From contig NZ_SLVX01000022.1 of assembly GCF_004341885.1 (NCBI RefSeq), positions 44,413-108,412 of the forward strand: a DNA stretch of 64,000 bases, given 5' to 3'. Under the pieces are notes generated by a model. That model did not search any database. It had not been told where the DNA came from and was given only the letters and a program-made list of their open reading frames with translations. The first letter of the stretch is position 1. The number at the start of each line of letters is the position of its first letter. The position numbers and the translations under genes were made by a program. Positions 55,022 to 63,911 of this stretch are shown here, piece by piece. Source of the stretch: Shinella granuli. GTDB lineage: Bacteria > Pseudomonadota > Alphaproteobacteria > Rhizobiales > Rhizobiaceae.

Positions 55022-56452
55022 TCAAGAGGGGAAGCGCCGGTGTCCCGAAACTTCCGCCCCGGCGCCGGCGGGCAGCGCGAGGAAGCGCAGGGCCGAGACG
55101 AGGCCGATGGCGGCGATGCACAGGAAGGCGGCGCGGATGTCCGTCAGCATGCTGCCGCCGGCGGCCTCGGGGAAAAGGGCGGCCGAGAGGCGGATGACGG
55201 CGGCGGCCACGGCGACGCCGAGAAGCTGCGCGAGTTGCTGCAGCATGGCCGAGATCGTCGTCGCCGCGCTTCGCTGAGTAGGCGTGACATCGGCAAAGGC
55301 GATCGTCGTCAGCGCGGTGAACTGCATCGAGCGGGACAATCCGCAGGCGATCAGCAGCCCGAAGAGCAGGAGACGCGGCGTATCGCCGTCGACAAGGGCG
55401 AAGGCGCCGATCGTCAGCGCGGCGACAATGCCGTTGACGACGAGCAGCGTGCGGAAGCCGAACAGGCGGAGTGCCGGCGTCGTCACGCTCTTCATCATCA
55501 GGTTGCCGAGGAAATAGACGAGGACGAGCGAGCCGGTCTCGACGGCATCGAGGCCGAGGCCGACCTGGAACAGGAGCGGCAGCAGGAAGGGCGTGGCATT
55601 GACCGCAAGCCGGCCGGCAGTGCCGGCCGAGAGCGTCGCGAAGGCGAAGGTCGGCACCTTGAGTACGGCCATGTCGAGCAGGGCATGCGGCGCGCGCCTC
55701 AGATGGCGGATGGCGACCCAGCCGGCGGCAAGGCCGATGGCAAGGACGGCGAGCGTGCCGGCGCCGCCCGTCGGCGCGCTGGAGAGTTCCAGGCCGGCAA
55801 GCGTCAGCGCGAGCGCGCTTCCCGTCAGCAGGAACCCCTTCAGGTCGAAGGGTCGAGCCCCCTCGGCCGGCGCCTGCGGCACGAAGAACAGGACGAGCAG
55901 CACGCCGACCAGGCCGAGCGGCAGGTTGATGAAGAAATTCCATTCCCAGCCGGCATGGGTGGTGACCCAGGCGCCGATCAGCGGCCCGACCACCGGCGCG
56001 ATCAGCGCCGGCCAGGTGATGGTGGCGATCGCGCGCACCAGCTCCGCCTTCGGCGCGCCGCGCAGCACGAGCTGGCGCCCGACGGGCGTCATCAGCGCGG
56101 CGGATGCGCCCTGGAGGAGCCGCGCCGTGGTGAACTCGGCAAGCGAGCCGGAAAAGCCGCAAGCGACGGAGGAAAGCGTGAAAAGCACGATCGCCGTCAG
56201 GAAGACCTCGCGTGCGCCGAACCGGTCGGCAAGCCAGCCGGCCGGCGGTATGAACACGGCCATGGCGAGCAGATAGGCCGTGAAGCCGATGTTGAGCGCC
56301 ACGACATCCGTCGAGAAGGCCTGCGCCATCGCCGGCAGCGACGTCGCGATGATCGTGCTGTCCAGCATCTGCATGAAGAAGGCCACGGCGACGACGGCCG
56401 GGACGATGCGGGTACGGTGAAGCGGTATCGGCGGAGAGGGAATGGAAGACAT
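55022..56452 (-). CDS. DHA2 family MFS transporter (MdtD-like)
   Basis: A 476-residue efflux transporter with about 14 helices. It begins PLHRTRIVPAVVAVAFFMQM, then MLDSTIIATSLPAMA (motif in helix 1) and GWLADRFGAREVFL (motif A). MATSLP-type sequence groups it with MdtD-like DHA2 proteins. The start MSSIPSP is chosen to match family length. No regulator is adjacent; it lies between the ssuA terminator and the riboswitch region and is transcribed separately. Confidence 0.9.
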   Translation of the reverse strand: MSSIPSPPIPLHRTRIVPAVVAVAFFMQMLDSTIIATSLPAMAQAFSTDVVALNIGFTAYLLAMAVFIPPAGWLADRFGAREVFLTAIVLFTLSSVACGFSGSLAEFTTARLLQGASAALMTPVGRQLVLRGAPKAELVRAIATITWPALIAPVVGPLIGAWVTTHAGWEWNFFINLPLGLVGVLLVLFFVPQAPAEGARPFDLKGFLLTGSALALTLAGLELSSAPTGGAGTLAVLAIGLAAGWVAIRHLRRAPHALLDMAVLKVPTFAFATLSAGTAGRLAVNATPFLLPLLFQVGLGLDAVETGSLVLVYFLGNLMMKSVTTPALRLFGFRTLLVVNGIVAALTIGAFALVDGDTPRLLLFGLLIACGLSRSMQFTALTTIAFADVTPTQRSAATTISAMLQQLAQLLGVAVAAAVIRLSAALFPEAAGGSMLTDIRAAFLCIAAIGLVSALRFLALPAGAGAEVSGHRRFPS

Positions 56453-56507
56453 CGCAATCGCAAAACGGGCGACGACGTTCGAACGCCGCCGTCCCGTCCT
56501 ATAGAGC

Positions 56508-56597
56508 AAATCCGGCAAAAGCGCGAAGCGGTTTTGCCGGATTTACGCTGAGATGAAAGGACAGAGCGTTTCCGCGATCCGGAGAAAGCGGAAACGC
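56508..56597. terminator. Two perfect hairpins between the ssuA-like gene and the MFS gene
   Basis: Hairpin 1: AAATCCGGCAAAA (56508-56520) inverted at 56532-56544, 11-base loop. Hairpin 2: GCGTTTCCGC (56566-56575) inverted at 56588-56597, 12-base loop. Both start soon after the minus-strand ssuA stop. They could terminate the operon; the first has A/T-rich outer ends suitable for both directions. They also resemble short palindromic repeats frequent between rhizobial genes. Confidence 0.6.
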
Positions 56598-56604
56598 CCG
56601 AAAA

Positions 56605-57639
56605 TCAGTTGCTGGCATCCACCTTTTTGATGGCCGCGTCGTAGAAGGAGCGGTCGATCCAGGTGTCGTAGTTCACCTTGCCCTTCAGGAGGCCGGCATC
56701 GGCCATGAAGGCCTCCTCGCCCTGAAGCGCACGCACCGCCTCATCGGTGATCTGCGGATCCTGGAAGAACTTGCCGTCCGGATAGGTCGCGCGCACCGCA
56801 TTGTCGCTGTTGCCGGTTTCCTTGACGAAAATCGCGATCGTCTCCTCCGGATTGGCATCGGTCCAGCGCGCCGCCGCGATATCGACGGCCAGCAGACGCG
56901 TCACGATGTCGGGATATTTGCGGGCGAAATCGCCGTTGACGCTGAGGAGATGCGGCACGGCCCATTCCGGGCTGCCGGAAACGCCGGCATCGAAGATCAC
57001 CCGGGCCTCGCCTTCCTCGACCAGCTTCTGCACGGGGCCGGTGCTTTCGACCACCGCATCGACGTCGCCGCGCGAAAGGGCCGGGCCGGAGCTCTCGATG
57101 CCGAGGTTGAGGCTTTCCACGTCATTGATCGAGAGGCCCACCGTCTTCAGCGCCTTGGCGAAAGTCGAGTGGCGCACCGTGCCGGCGAGATAGGCGACCT
57201 TCTTGCCCTTGAGGTCCTCGATCTTCTGGATCGGCGAATCCGGCTTCACGACGATCTGCGTCTCGTTGGAACGGTTCCAGCTCGACAGGCCGACGAGCTT
57301 CACATCGGCGCCGGTGGCCGCAAGGCGCAGCGAAGGGTTATTGCCGATATAGGTGAAGTCGATGGCGCCGGAGCCGAGGGCGACGGTCGCCGCCGAGCCG
57401 CCGTCGAAGGTGGTCAGCTCGATCTTGATGCCGTCCTTAGCGAACTCGTCCTCCAGCAGCTTCTTGTTGCGGTAGAGGATGAACTTCAGGTGGCCCGGCG
57501 CGGTGGAGCCGATGCGGATGACGTCGGGTTTCGCCTCGTCGGCAGAGGCCGGCGCAAGGCCTGCAACGGGCAGGATCGACAGCGCGAGCGCGATTTTCAG
57601 GAGCGTCCGGCGCAGCGGACGGATGGAAAACGATGTCAT
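56605..57639 (-). CDS. Aliphatic sulfonate-type ABC substrate-binding protein (SsuA-like)
   Basis: A 344-residue periplasmic binding protein of the NitT/TauT/SsuA family. A signal peptide (LKIALALSILPVAGLAPASA) precedes DEAKPDVIRIGSTAPGHLKF. The body has EFAKDGIKIELTTFDGGSAA and GAIDFTYIGNNPSL, typical of SsuA-like proteins. The usual ligands are sulfonates, taurine, nitrate or thiamine precursors. It is the last gene in an operon that starts with a redoxin gene, unlike most importers, where the binding protein gene comes first. Confidence 0.88.
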   Translation of the reverse strand: MTSFSIRPLRRTLLKIALALSILPVAGLAPASADEAKPDVIRIGSTAPGHLKFILYRNKKLLEDEFAKDGIKIELTTFDGGSAATVALGSGAIDFTYIGNNPSLRLAATGADVKLVGLSSWNRSNETQIVVKPDSPIQKIEDLKGKKVAYLAGTVRHSTFAKALKTVGLSINDVESLNLGIESSGPALSRGDVDAVVESTGPVQKLVEEGEARVIFDAGVSGSPEWAVPHLLSVNGDFARKYPDIVTRLLAVDIAAARWTDANPEETIAIFVKETGNSDNAVRATYPDGKFFQDPQITDEAVRALQGEEAFMADAGLLKGKVNYDTWIDRSFYDAAIKKVDASN

Positions 57640-57691
57640 GGATGGGTCCTTTCGGAATAGGCCGTTGATTGAGGAAGCAATGCGATCGGGA

Positions 57692-58555
57692 TTAGTTCGG
57701 GCCGCTTTCGCCGCTGCCGCGCCAGTGCGTCGCGCGCCGTTCGCCGGCGACGAGCAGGTAGTTGAGCAGGAGGCCGATGATCGTCAGCGTCAGGATGCCG
57801 GCATACATGCGGTCGGTTTCCAGCATCAGCGACGAATTCTGGATGAGGTAGCCGATGCCGGACTGGGCGGCGAGCATCTCGGCGGCGATCACCGAGAAGA
57901 GCGAGGTCTTCACCCCGAGCCGGGCGCCGGCGACGATCGAGGGAATGGCGGAGGGGAAGATCACCTTCTTGAAGAGATCCCAGTCCGAGGTGCCCATGGA
58001 GCGCGCCGCCTTGACGAGCAGCGGATCGACGGACTTCACCCCGACGATCGTGTTGATCAGCAGGAAGAACACCGCGGCATAGAAGGTGATGGCGATCTTG
58101 GAGGCCTCGCCGATGCCGAGCACCAGGATGAAGACCGGCAGCAGCGCGAATTGCGAGGTGTTGCGCAGCGTCTGGACGAGGAAGTCGGAGGCCTTCTCGA
58201 ACAGCGAATAGCGCCCCATCAGGAAGCCGAGCGGCACGGCGGTGACGACGGCAAGCAGGAAGCCGATCGCGGCGCGCTGCAGGCTGATGCCGATATGATC
58301 GGCAAGCTGGCCGGAGACGATCATCTCCCAGAGCACTGCGAGCACCTGGCTCAGCGGCGGGAAGAACAGCGCGTTGATCCAGCCGGCGCGCGGCGCGATC
58401 TCCCAGAGCAGCGCGAAGGCGACGAGCGCCGGCAGGCCGAGCGTGATGGTGGAGACGGTCTCGCTGAAAGCGCTCGGCGCCTTGGAAGGGGTGCGCTTGC
58501 GGCGCAATGAAAAGGTGTTGCGGAGCGGCAGGTTGCGGTCGGCGATAAGGCTCAT
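57692..58555 (-). CDS. ABC transporter permease (SsuC-like)
   Basis: A 287-residue permease of the BPD_transp_1 family, with about six transmembrane helices. The coupling EAA-like loop reads AARSMGTSDWDLFKKVIFPSAIP, and the downstream TSLFSVIAAEMLAAQSGIGYLI is diagnostic of SsuC/TauC. It starts MSLIADRN because an earlier ATG five codons upstream is before a GGAGG-like site. It is 11 bases after the ATPase gene. Confidence 0.92.
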   Translation of the reverse strand: MSLIADRNLPLRNTFSLRRKRTPSKAPSAFSETVSTITLGLPALVAFALLWEIAPRAGWINALFFPPLSQVLAVLWEMIVSGQLADHIGISLQRAAIGFLLAVVTAVPLGFLMGRYSLFEKASDFLVQTLRNTSQFALLPVFILVLGIGEASKIAITFYAAVFFLLINTIVGVKSVDPLLVKAARSMGTSDWDLFKKVIFPSAIPSIVAGARLGVKTSLFSVIAAEMLAAQSGIGYLIQNSSLMLETDRMYAGILTLTIIGLLLNYLLVAGERRATHWRGSGESGPN

Positions 58556-58566
58556 CGGATCCTCCC

Positions 58567-59403
58567 TCAATTGGCGTAGGTGGAAGCAAGGGTCCAGTCG
58601 CGCTGGGCCTTGCCGACTTCGTCGCGCAGGCTTTCCCAGACGCGGCCGCGATAGGCGTTGAAGGCCTCGCTGTTGCGGATTTCGAGATCGCGCGGGCGCG
58701 GCAGGTCGATCTTGACGATCTCCTTCACGCTCGCCGGCCGGGCGGTCATCACCACGACGCGGTCGGCAAGATAGATCGCCTCGTCGATGGAGTGGGTGAC
58801 GAAGACAACCGTCGTCTTGATCTGCTCCCAGATGCGTAGGAGCTCGCTCTGCAGGATATCGCGCGTCTGCGCGTCGAGCGCGGCGAAGGGCTCGTCCATC
58901 AGGAGGACCTGCGGATCGGTGGAAAGCGCCCGGGCGATCGCCACGCGCTGCTGCATGCCGCCCGAAAGCTGCGAGGGGAAACGGTCCTCGAAGCCCTTGA
59001 GGCCGAAGAGATGCAGGAAATCCTTCGCCCGCTCGCGCCGCTCGGTCGCGGGAACGCCCCGCACTTCCAGCGCGTATTCGACATTCTGTAGGGCCGTACG
59101 CCAGGGAAAGAGCGCATATTGCTGGAAGACATAGGCCGTGCGGGCATGGGGCTTCACGACCTCGACGCCGTCGATGCGGGCGACACCCGACGTCGCCTCG
59201 GTCAGCCCGGCGATCACGTCGAGCAGCACCGACTTGCCGCTGCCCGACGGGCCGACCAGCGTGATGAACTCGCCGCTGTCAATGGTGAGGTCGACGCCGT
59301 CCAGCACCGCAATGCGGCTGGACGTGACGCCGTCGACGGTCACGGTCTGGCCGGGCTTCAGGTTGAACGACTTGCGCACGGCGCTGACGGCGATGCGTTC
59401 CAT
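58567..59403 (-). CDS. ABC transporter ATP-binding protein (SsuB-like)
   Basis: A 278-residue ATPase with Walker A GPSGSGKSVL, Q-loop YVFQQYALFPW, signature LSGGMQQRVAIARAL and Walker B VLLMDEPFAALD. The Ser-Val after the Walker A Lys differs slightly from the usual Ser-Thr. It belongs to the nitrate/sulfonate/taurine importer class. The ATG follows an AGGAGA-like site and lies 13 bases after the ferredoxin gene. Confidence 0.93.
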   Translation of the reverse strand: MERIAVSAVRKSFNLKPGQTVTVDGVTSSRIAVLDGVDLTIDSGEFITLVGPSGSGKSVLLDVIAGLTEATSGVARIDGVEVVKPHARTAYVFQQYALFPWRTALQNVEYALEVRGVPATERRERAKDFLHLFGLKGFEDRFPSQLSGGMQQRVAIARALSTDPQVLLMDEPFAALDAQTRDILQSELLRIWEQIKTTVVFVTHSIDEAIYLADRVVVMTARPASVKEIVKIDLPRPRDLEIRNSEAFNAYRGRVWESLRDEVGKAQRDWTLASTYAN

Positions 59404-59416
59404 GGATATCTCCTTT

Positions 59417-59746
59417 TCAGACCTGCGCCACGCGGATGTGGCGGGTCGGGTCATTCCGTGTTCCCCCGGCGCGGCCGCGGTTCCAGCCGAGTGCGCGGGC
59501 ATAGGCACCGAAGAGGTCGCGCTCGAGGACGTCGGGCTCGGTGATGCCGGTCGGGCCATCCGCCTGTTCGGCGACGTAGAGCGCATCGGTCGGGCAGTAG
59601 ATTTCGCAGAGGAAACAGGTCTGGCAGTCGTCCTGCCGGGCGATGACGGGAAGCCCCGTCTCGTCCCGGTCGAAGACGAAGGCCGGACAGATGCGCTCGC
59701 AGATGTCGCAGCGGATGCAGCGGTCGGCCGAGATGACTTCGATCAT
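59417..59746 (-). CDS. 2[4Fe-4S] ferredoxin family protein
   Basis: A 109-residue ferredoxin with two full CxxCxxCxxxCP motifs: Cys10, 13, 16, 20 (CIRCDICERICP) and Cys41, 44, 47, 51 (CQTCFLCEIYCP). The C-terminal tail of about 50 residues is longer than in clostridial ferredoxins and might dock to the flavoprotein encoded two bases upstream. Combined with that gene it looks like an AprB/AprA-like or fumarate-reductase-like electron-transfer pair, in an operon with a sulfonate-type importer. Confidence 0.93.
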   Translation of the reverse strand: MIEVISADRCIRCDICERICPAFVFDRDETGLPVIARQDDCQTCFLCEIYCPTDALYVAEQADGPTGITEPDVLERDLFGAYARALGWNRGRAGGTRNDPTRHIRVAQV

Positions 59747-59748
59747 GC

Positions 59749-61374
59749 TTAGCCCTCCTGCGCCGTTTCGAGGGCAAGGGTCTCGCGCACCGCCGTCACC
59801 CGGTCGAGGCCGGAAACGATGATGCGGCTCGCCTGCGCGTCGCTCTCGCCCGGGAAATCACGCCGGCGATGCACGCCGCGGCTTTCGGTGCGCAGCGCCG
59901 CAGCGGCGACCGTCCAGCGGGCGCTGGCGGTGACGGCGGCGACCTCGCGGGCCTGCAGGCGCTCGATGCCGGTGGCTGTCGGCGCCTCGTTCAGCCGGGA
60001 CCAGAGGTCTTCCAGCACCCTGCCGCTCGCTTCAAGCGTTGCCGACGTGCGCCAATAACTCTTGTCGAGCGGTGCGATCTCGTCGTGCACCGTGCGGGCG
60101 GCGGCGGCAAGATCGACGGCAGGACCGGCCGTGCCGCGAAGACCCGTCGTGCCGAGCGGGCGCAGGCGGCTTCCATCGCGGCCCTGCCGGCGGTGGGCGT
60201 GCCGGGCCGCGCCGTGGCCGGCCCACCAGCCGCTGGCGATCGCCCAGGAGGCGTTGATCGCGCCGCCGCCGGAAATGCCGCCGGTCACGTACTCGCGGCT
60301 CGCCGCGTCACCGGCGGCATAGAGGCCGGCAATGCCGGTGCCGCAATCGGAGGAGACGATGCGGATGCCGCCGGTGCCGCGCACCGTGCCCTCATATTTG
60401 AGATCGACACGGAAGAGGTCCGTGAAGGGATTGATGCCCATGCGCTCATAGGGCTGGAAACAGTTCGGCTGGCCGCGTCGCAGCCAGTCCTGCATGGCGG
60501 GTTCGGCAAGGTCGAGCCGGGCATAGACCGGGCCGGCCAGCAGCGCTTCCGCCACCTGTCGCTCGCCGCCGCCGATGCCGTTCGTCACCGGCTCGCCGCG
60601 GGCGTTGCGCAGCACCTCGCCGTCCGCGCCGTAGAAGGTGGCCCAGCGGAAGGGCAGGCCCTTGTTCAGCGACGAGCCATGGGGAGCGAGCGTATACTTG
60701 CCGGTGAACTCCATGCCGGACAGCGACGCGCCGGCCTCCGCGGCGAAGAGGTAGCCATCGCCCGTCAGCCCCGTGCCGCCGAGGATGCGTTCGAAAAAGG
60801 CGCAGCCGCCCGTGGCCAGAACCACGGCCCCCGCCAGGACCTGGAAGCTCGCCCCGTTGCGGCGCGCAAGCCCTGCGGCGCCGGCGACCCGGTCGTCGTC
60901 GCCGAGCAGTTCGAGGATGGGATGATGATCGAGGATCGTGACGCCGGCCTTCTGCACGCGCTGGCGCAGGAAGCGCATGTAATCCGGCCCGCGCAGATTG
61001 GCGATATAAAGGCTGCCATCCTCCTCGCTCGGGAAGGGATAGCCCCATTCCACCAGCTTCTGGAGGTTCTCGTAGGCCTGGTCGGCGGCGCGCAGCATCC
61101 AGCGGCGGTCGGCAAGGCCGGCCGTGCGCTTGAAACGCTGCTCGACGGAAGCCGCCCGCCCCTCGCCCGGCGGAACGCACCAGGTCCCCGTGTTCGACGG
61201 CGCCGTGGCACCGCTCGTGCCATGATAGCCCTTGTCGGCCAGGACGACGCGGGCGCCGGCCTCGGCGGCCGACAGCGCCGCCCAGCCGGCGGCGGGACCG
61301 CCGCCGACGACAAGCACGTCCGTCTCGATAAGACGCCCCTCTTCGGCGGGCCGTTCCTTGCGATGCGATGCCAT
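59749..61374 (-). CDS. FAD-dependent oxidoreductase (fumarate reductase/AprA-like flavoprotein)
   Basis: A 541-residue FAD_binding_2 family flavoprotein. N-terminal FAD motif: VLVVGGGPAAGWAALSAAEAG; later VLATGGCAFFERIL and IAGLYAAGDAASREYVTGG. It is shorter than characterised AprA (about 600 residues) and the standard succinate dehydrogenase catalytic motifs were not found, so it may act on another substrate. Encoded immediately before the ferredoxin, with an SsuABC importer and a redoxin in the same operon. A role in reductive or oxidative release of sulfur from an imported compound is a plausible inference. Confidence 0.85.
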   Translation of the reverse strand: MASHRKERPAEEGRLIETDVLVVGGGPAAGWAALSAAEAGARVVLADKGYHGTSGATAPSNTGTWCVPPGEGRAASVEQRFKRTAGLADRRWMLRAADQAYENLQKLVEWGYPFPSEEDGSLYIANLRGPDYMRFLRQRVQKAGVTILDHHPILELLGDDDRVAGAAGLARRNGASFQVLAGAVVLATGGCAFFERILGGTGLTGDGYLFAAEAGASLSGMEFTGKYTLAPHGSSLNKGLPFRWATFYGADGEVLRNARGEPVTNGIGGGERQVAEALLAGPVYARLDLAEPAMQDWLRRGQPNCFQPYERMGINPFTDLFRVDLKYEGTVRGTGGIRIVSSDCGTGIAGLYAAGDAASREYVTGGISGGGAINASWAIASGWWAGHGAARHAHRRQGRDGSRLRPLGTTGLRGTAGPAVDLAAAARTVHDEIAPLDKSYWRTSATLEASGRVLEDLWSRLNEAPTATGIERLQAREVAAVTASARWTVAAAALRTESRGVHRRRDFPGESDAQASRIIVSGLDRVTAVRETLALETAQEG

Positions 61375-61411
61375 GATGCTCCGGTTTCGTGCGAGGGATG
61401 CGGGTATCGGC

Positions 61412-61999
61412 TCAGGCGGCGGTCGAGAACCAGGAAGGCTCGTTGCCGGCGGTCCACTTGATGTTGCAGCCGATGGAGGGAACCTGCGCCGCAGCCGCGG
61501 GGCTCCCCTTCAGCACCGCCTCGACGGCCGCGCGCAGGTCCACGCCGGTCACGTCCTTGCCGTTGCCCGGACGGGCATCGTCGAACTGACCGTGATAGGC
61601 CAGCCGGCGCTCGCCGTCGTAAAGGAAGAAGTCCGGCGTGCAGGCCGCGCCATAGGCCTTGGCAACGTTCTGCGTTTCATCCTTCAGATAGGGGAAATCG
61701 TAGCCGTAGGTCTTCGCTTCGATGCCGAGCCTTTCGAGCGTTTCTTCCGGATGGGCCTCCGCGTCGTTGCTGTTGATCGCGACGACGGCAAGTCCCTGCC
61801 CCGCATAGTCGCGCGCGAACTGCGCCAGCGCCTCGCGGATCAGCACCACGAAGGGGCAGCGGTTCGAGATGAAGGCGACAAGCAACGCCGGACTGTCCGC
61901 GAAGTCCTTGAGGCTGAACTCGGCGCCGTTCGCATCGGACAGAACGAAGTCCGGCGCGCGGGTTCCAAGCGTGATGGGGTTGGATTCGGTTTTCGGCAT
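61412..61999 (-). CDS. Thioredoxin-fold protein (AhpC/TSA, redoxin family)
   Basis: A 195-residue cytoplasmic redoxin. The active-site region is ISNRCPFVV with Cys48 as a likely peroxidatic-type Cys; a second Cys in AYGAACTPDFFLYD is a possible resolving Cys. This subfamily is often annotated as thioredoxin family protein of unknown substrate. No signal peptide is visible. It is the first gene of the seven-gene minus-strand operon, with an AT-rich promoter region upstream. Confidence 0.88.
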   Translation of the reverse strand: MPKTESNPITLGTRAPDFVLSDANGAEFSLKDFADSPALLVAFISNRCPFVVLIREALAQFARDYAGQGLAVVAINSNDAEAHPEETLERLGIEAKTYGYDFPYLKDETQNVAKAYGAACTPDFFLYDGERRLAYHGQFDDARPGNGKDVTGVDLRAAVEAVLKGSPAAAAQVPSIGCNIKWTAGNEPSWFSTAA

Positions 62000-62056
62000 G
62001 GTATCCTCCTGGCAAGCCAACAGGATCATTAGATGACATAATATATAGATTTTATA

Positions 62057-62070
62057 GGCAATAGATTGCC
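62057..62070 (-). promoter_or_regulatory. Inverted repeat in the promoter of the redoxin/ferredoxin/Ssu-like operon
   Basis: GGCAAT-AG-ATTGCC is a perfect 6-base inverted repeat about 60 bases upstream of the redoxin start. It lies in an AT-rich stretch (62030-62080) that stands out from the GC-rich surroundings and is the likely promoter. The site could bind a regulator responding to sulfur supply, but which one is unknown. Confidence 0.45.
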
Positions 62071-62231
62071 ATAAATCTCTGCCCGCGGAGATATTGTTCG
62101 CGTCCAATCCCCGGCATACGGGAATTTTTTCCGTCTCTTTGACCGCCGCTATTACCGGACGTGAGTTCGCCGCCTGCCGGGATCGTCGTTTCCGGCATTC
62201 CCACACGCAACACCGGCAGGACCGGCCCCGA

Positions 62232-63326
62232 TCAGCCTGCCCCGGCCACGATCGCCGCAAGGCGCGGCTGCGGCAGACCGAAGGGCTTGGCAAGATCGAG
62301 GAACGCACCGATGCGGCGCTCCACCTTCTGGACGTGGTTCTGCGCGATATCGGCAAGCCTGTGGTTCAGGAAGGGATTGGCGAAACGCTCGAGCGTGATG
62401 GCAAGGTAATCCTCCGCCCCGTCACCCCCCGGCAGCCGGGCAAAGACCGGCAGCACCTCCTGCCGGTAGATCGCCGTCAAAGCCTCCTCGACCGCGGGCC
62501 GGGCGATGAATTCGCGCACGACCGGATCGCCGCCGCCCCCCTGTTGCTGCCAGATATCGACGAGAACCGTGTGGCCGAGATTGAGGATATGCAGCTTCAG
62601 TCGCTCGATCTGCTTCAGATCGTCGACCAGCTGGATGGCCGGATGCCGGCACGGTGCGACGACGCCCGGCCCCTTCTCGATCGCCCAGAGCGCATAGGGT
62701 TCCGCGACCGCCCCGGCCGGTTCGATGGGCTCGGACACGATGCGATCAACGAGGCTGTTCACCCAGACCACATCGTTTTCGATATAGGACAGCAGCCCAA
62801 CATCCCCTGTCTGCCGGCGCGCCACCGCCAGCACGGCGGCCTTCAACGCCTTGCCGTTGTCGACGACCAGCTCCATCGGCAGGATGACGATCGATGCACC
62901 GCCCGCGGCATGACGGGCGGCGAGCAGGTGGAAGAGTTTCGCGGGGAAGCTCATCGATGGATGATAGGTGGCCGATGCGTCCTCCGGCCGGCCCTGGTAG
63001 CCGGCATCGCCGGTATTGGAGAGAACGAACGCCGCCTCCTCGACGAAGACCCGCACCACCTCCGGCCAGTCACGCGCGGCGGAAAGCCCGCGCCTGACGG
63101 AGATGACGGTCATCACCTCATCAACGGGGCGGCCGTCCTTGAGCCCCCGGACCCGCACCGGATATCCCTCCGGTGCGGCGAGCGCGGCAAGCCGATGGCT
63201 GCGTGCCGCGTCGCCGGAAGTCTGCACGACGGTGATCGCCCGCTCCGGCTCTCCCTCCGACAGGAAGAGATCGGCATGGGCCTGCAGAAACCGGCTGGTT
63301 CCGAACTGGATGACGGGCGTCTTCAT
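62232..63326 (-). CDS. Mannitol dehydrogenase family oxidoreductase (tagaturonate/fructuronate reductase-like)
   Basis: A 364-residue polyol-specific long-chain dehydrogenase. N-terminal VIQFGTSRFLQAHADLF is typical of UxaB-like enzymes. The catalytic motif K-x4-N-x2-H is intact in LKLHILNLGHT. Shorter than UxaB or mannitol 2-dehydrogenase (about 480 residues), so perhaps a different subgroup. It would oxidise or reduce a hexitol, hexonate or hexuronate-derived substrate. It follows a Gfo/Idh/MocA gene by 15 bases, as in a sugar catabolic operon. Confidence 0.85.
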   Translation of the reverse strand: MKTPVIQFGTSRFLQAHADLFLSEGEPERAITVVQTSGDAARSHRLAALAAPEGYPVRVRGLKDGRPVDEVMTVISVRRGLSAARDWPEVVRVFVEEAAFVLSNTGDAGYQGRPEDASATYHPSMSFPAKLFHLLAARHAAGGASIVILPMELVVDNGKALKAAVLAVARRQTGDVGLLSYIENDVVWVNSLVDRIVSEPIEPAGAVAEPYALWAIEKGPGVVAPCRHPAIQLVDDLKQIERLKLHILNLGHTVLVDIWQQQGGGGDPVVREFIARPAVEEALTAIYRQEVLPVFARLPGGDGAEDYLAITLERFANPFLNHRLADIAQNHVQKVERRIGAFLDLAKPFGLPQPRLAAIVAGAG

Positions 63327-63341
63327 GGTGCGATCCGATCG

Positions 63342-63911
63342 TCAAAGCGCGAGTTCGCGCCGCAGGGTTTCCAGCCGCTCCATGGCGACGACGCCGTCAC
63401 GGATGGTCGGTGCCGGCGTTTGCCTGCCCGTGAGCGCGGGGACAACGTCGGCGAGCAGCGAATGATAGCCCTTCGGGTCTTCGTTGGCGGCGGCGGTGAA
63501 GTTGGGTTTCCAGGTCAGCGTGTCGACCGCATCGTCGAGCGTTGCCGCCGGATCGTCGACCTTGAAGGGCGGGTTGCGGTTCCAGCGCACTTCGATGACG
63601 TTGTCGACCTCGATGCGCTGATGGTCGCCCATGATCTCCAGGCGCTCGACCGGCGCGCCGCGCGATTGCGCCGTGCCCATGGCGATCGTGCCGATCGCGC
63701 CGCATTCGAAATCGAAATGCACGTGGAAGAGCACCTTGCCGCGATCCTTCTCCACCTTGCGGGCCGTCAGCCTGGTGACCGGCGAGACGAGGAAGGAGAC
63801 GAGGTCCATGTAGTGCACGCAATGGTGCAGGAAGAAGCCGGTATAATCGACATTGCCGGCGAAATAGCCGGGCGCCGTCATGTAGTAGCCGGTGAGGCCG
63901 TAGACGGCGTC
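63342..63911 (-). pseudogene. Gfo/Idh/MocA family oxidoreductase, 5'-truncated
   Basis: Only the C-terminal domain (about 189 residues) of a Gfo/Idh/MocA sugar dehydrogenase is present. It opens in frame at DAVYGLTGYYMTAPGYFAGN and includes the family's HHCVHYMDLVSFLV and YHSLLADVVPALTG segments. The N-terminal Rossmann domain of about 130-170 residues is missing. Upstream of about 63911 the frame runs through unrelated sequence to a stop at 63960 with no start codon. The gene is therefore cut near 63912, probably by insertion or rearrangement. An internal ATG at 63881 would give a protein without cofactor-binding domain. Confidence 0.8.

Noticed and set aside
59749..61374. Naming the flavoprotein and ferredoxin as adenylylsulfate reductase AprA/AprB
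   Set aside because: Length and visible motifs are not sufficient; no sat, aprM or dsr genes are near. Only AprA-like was kept as a description.
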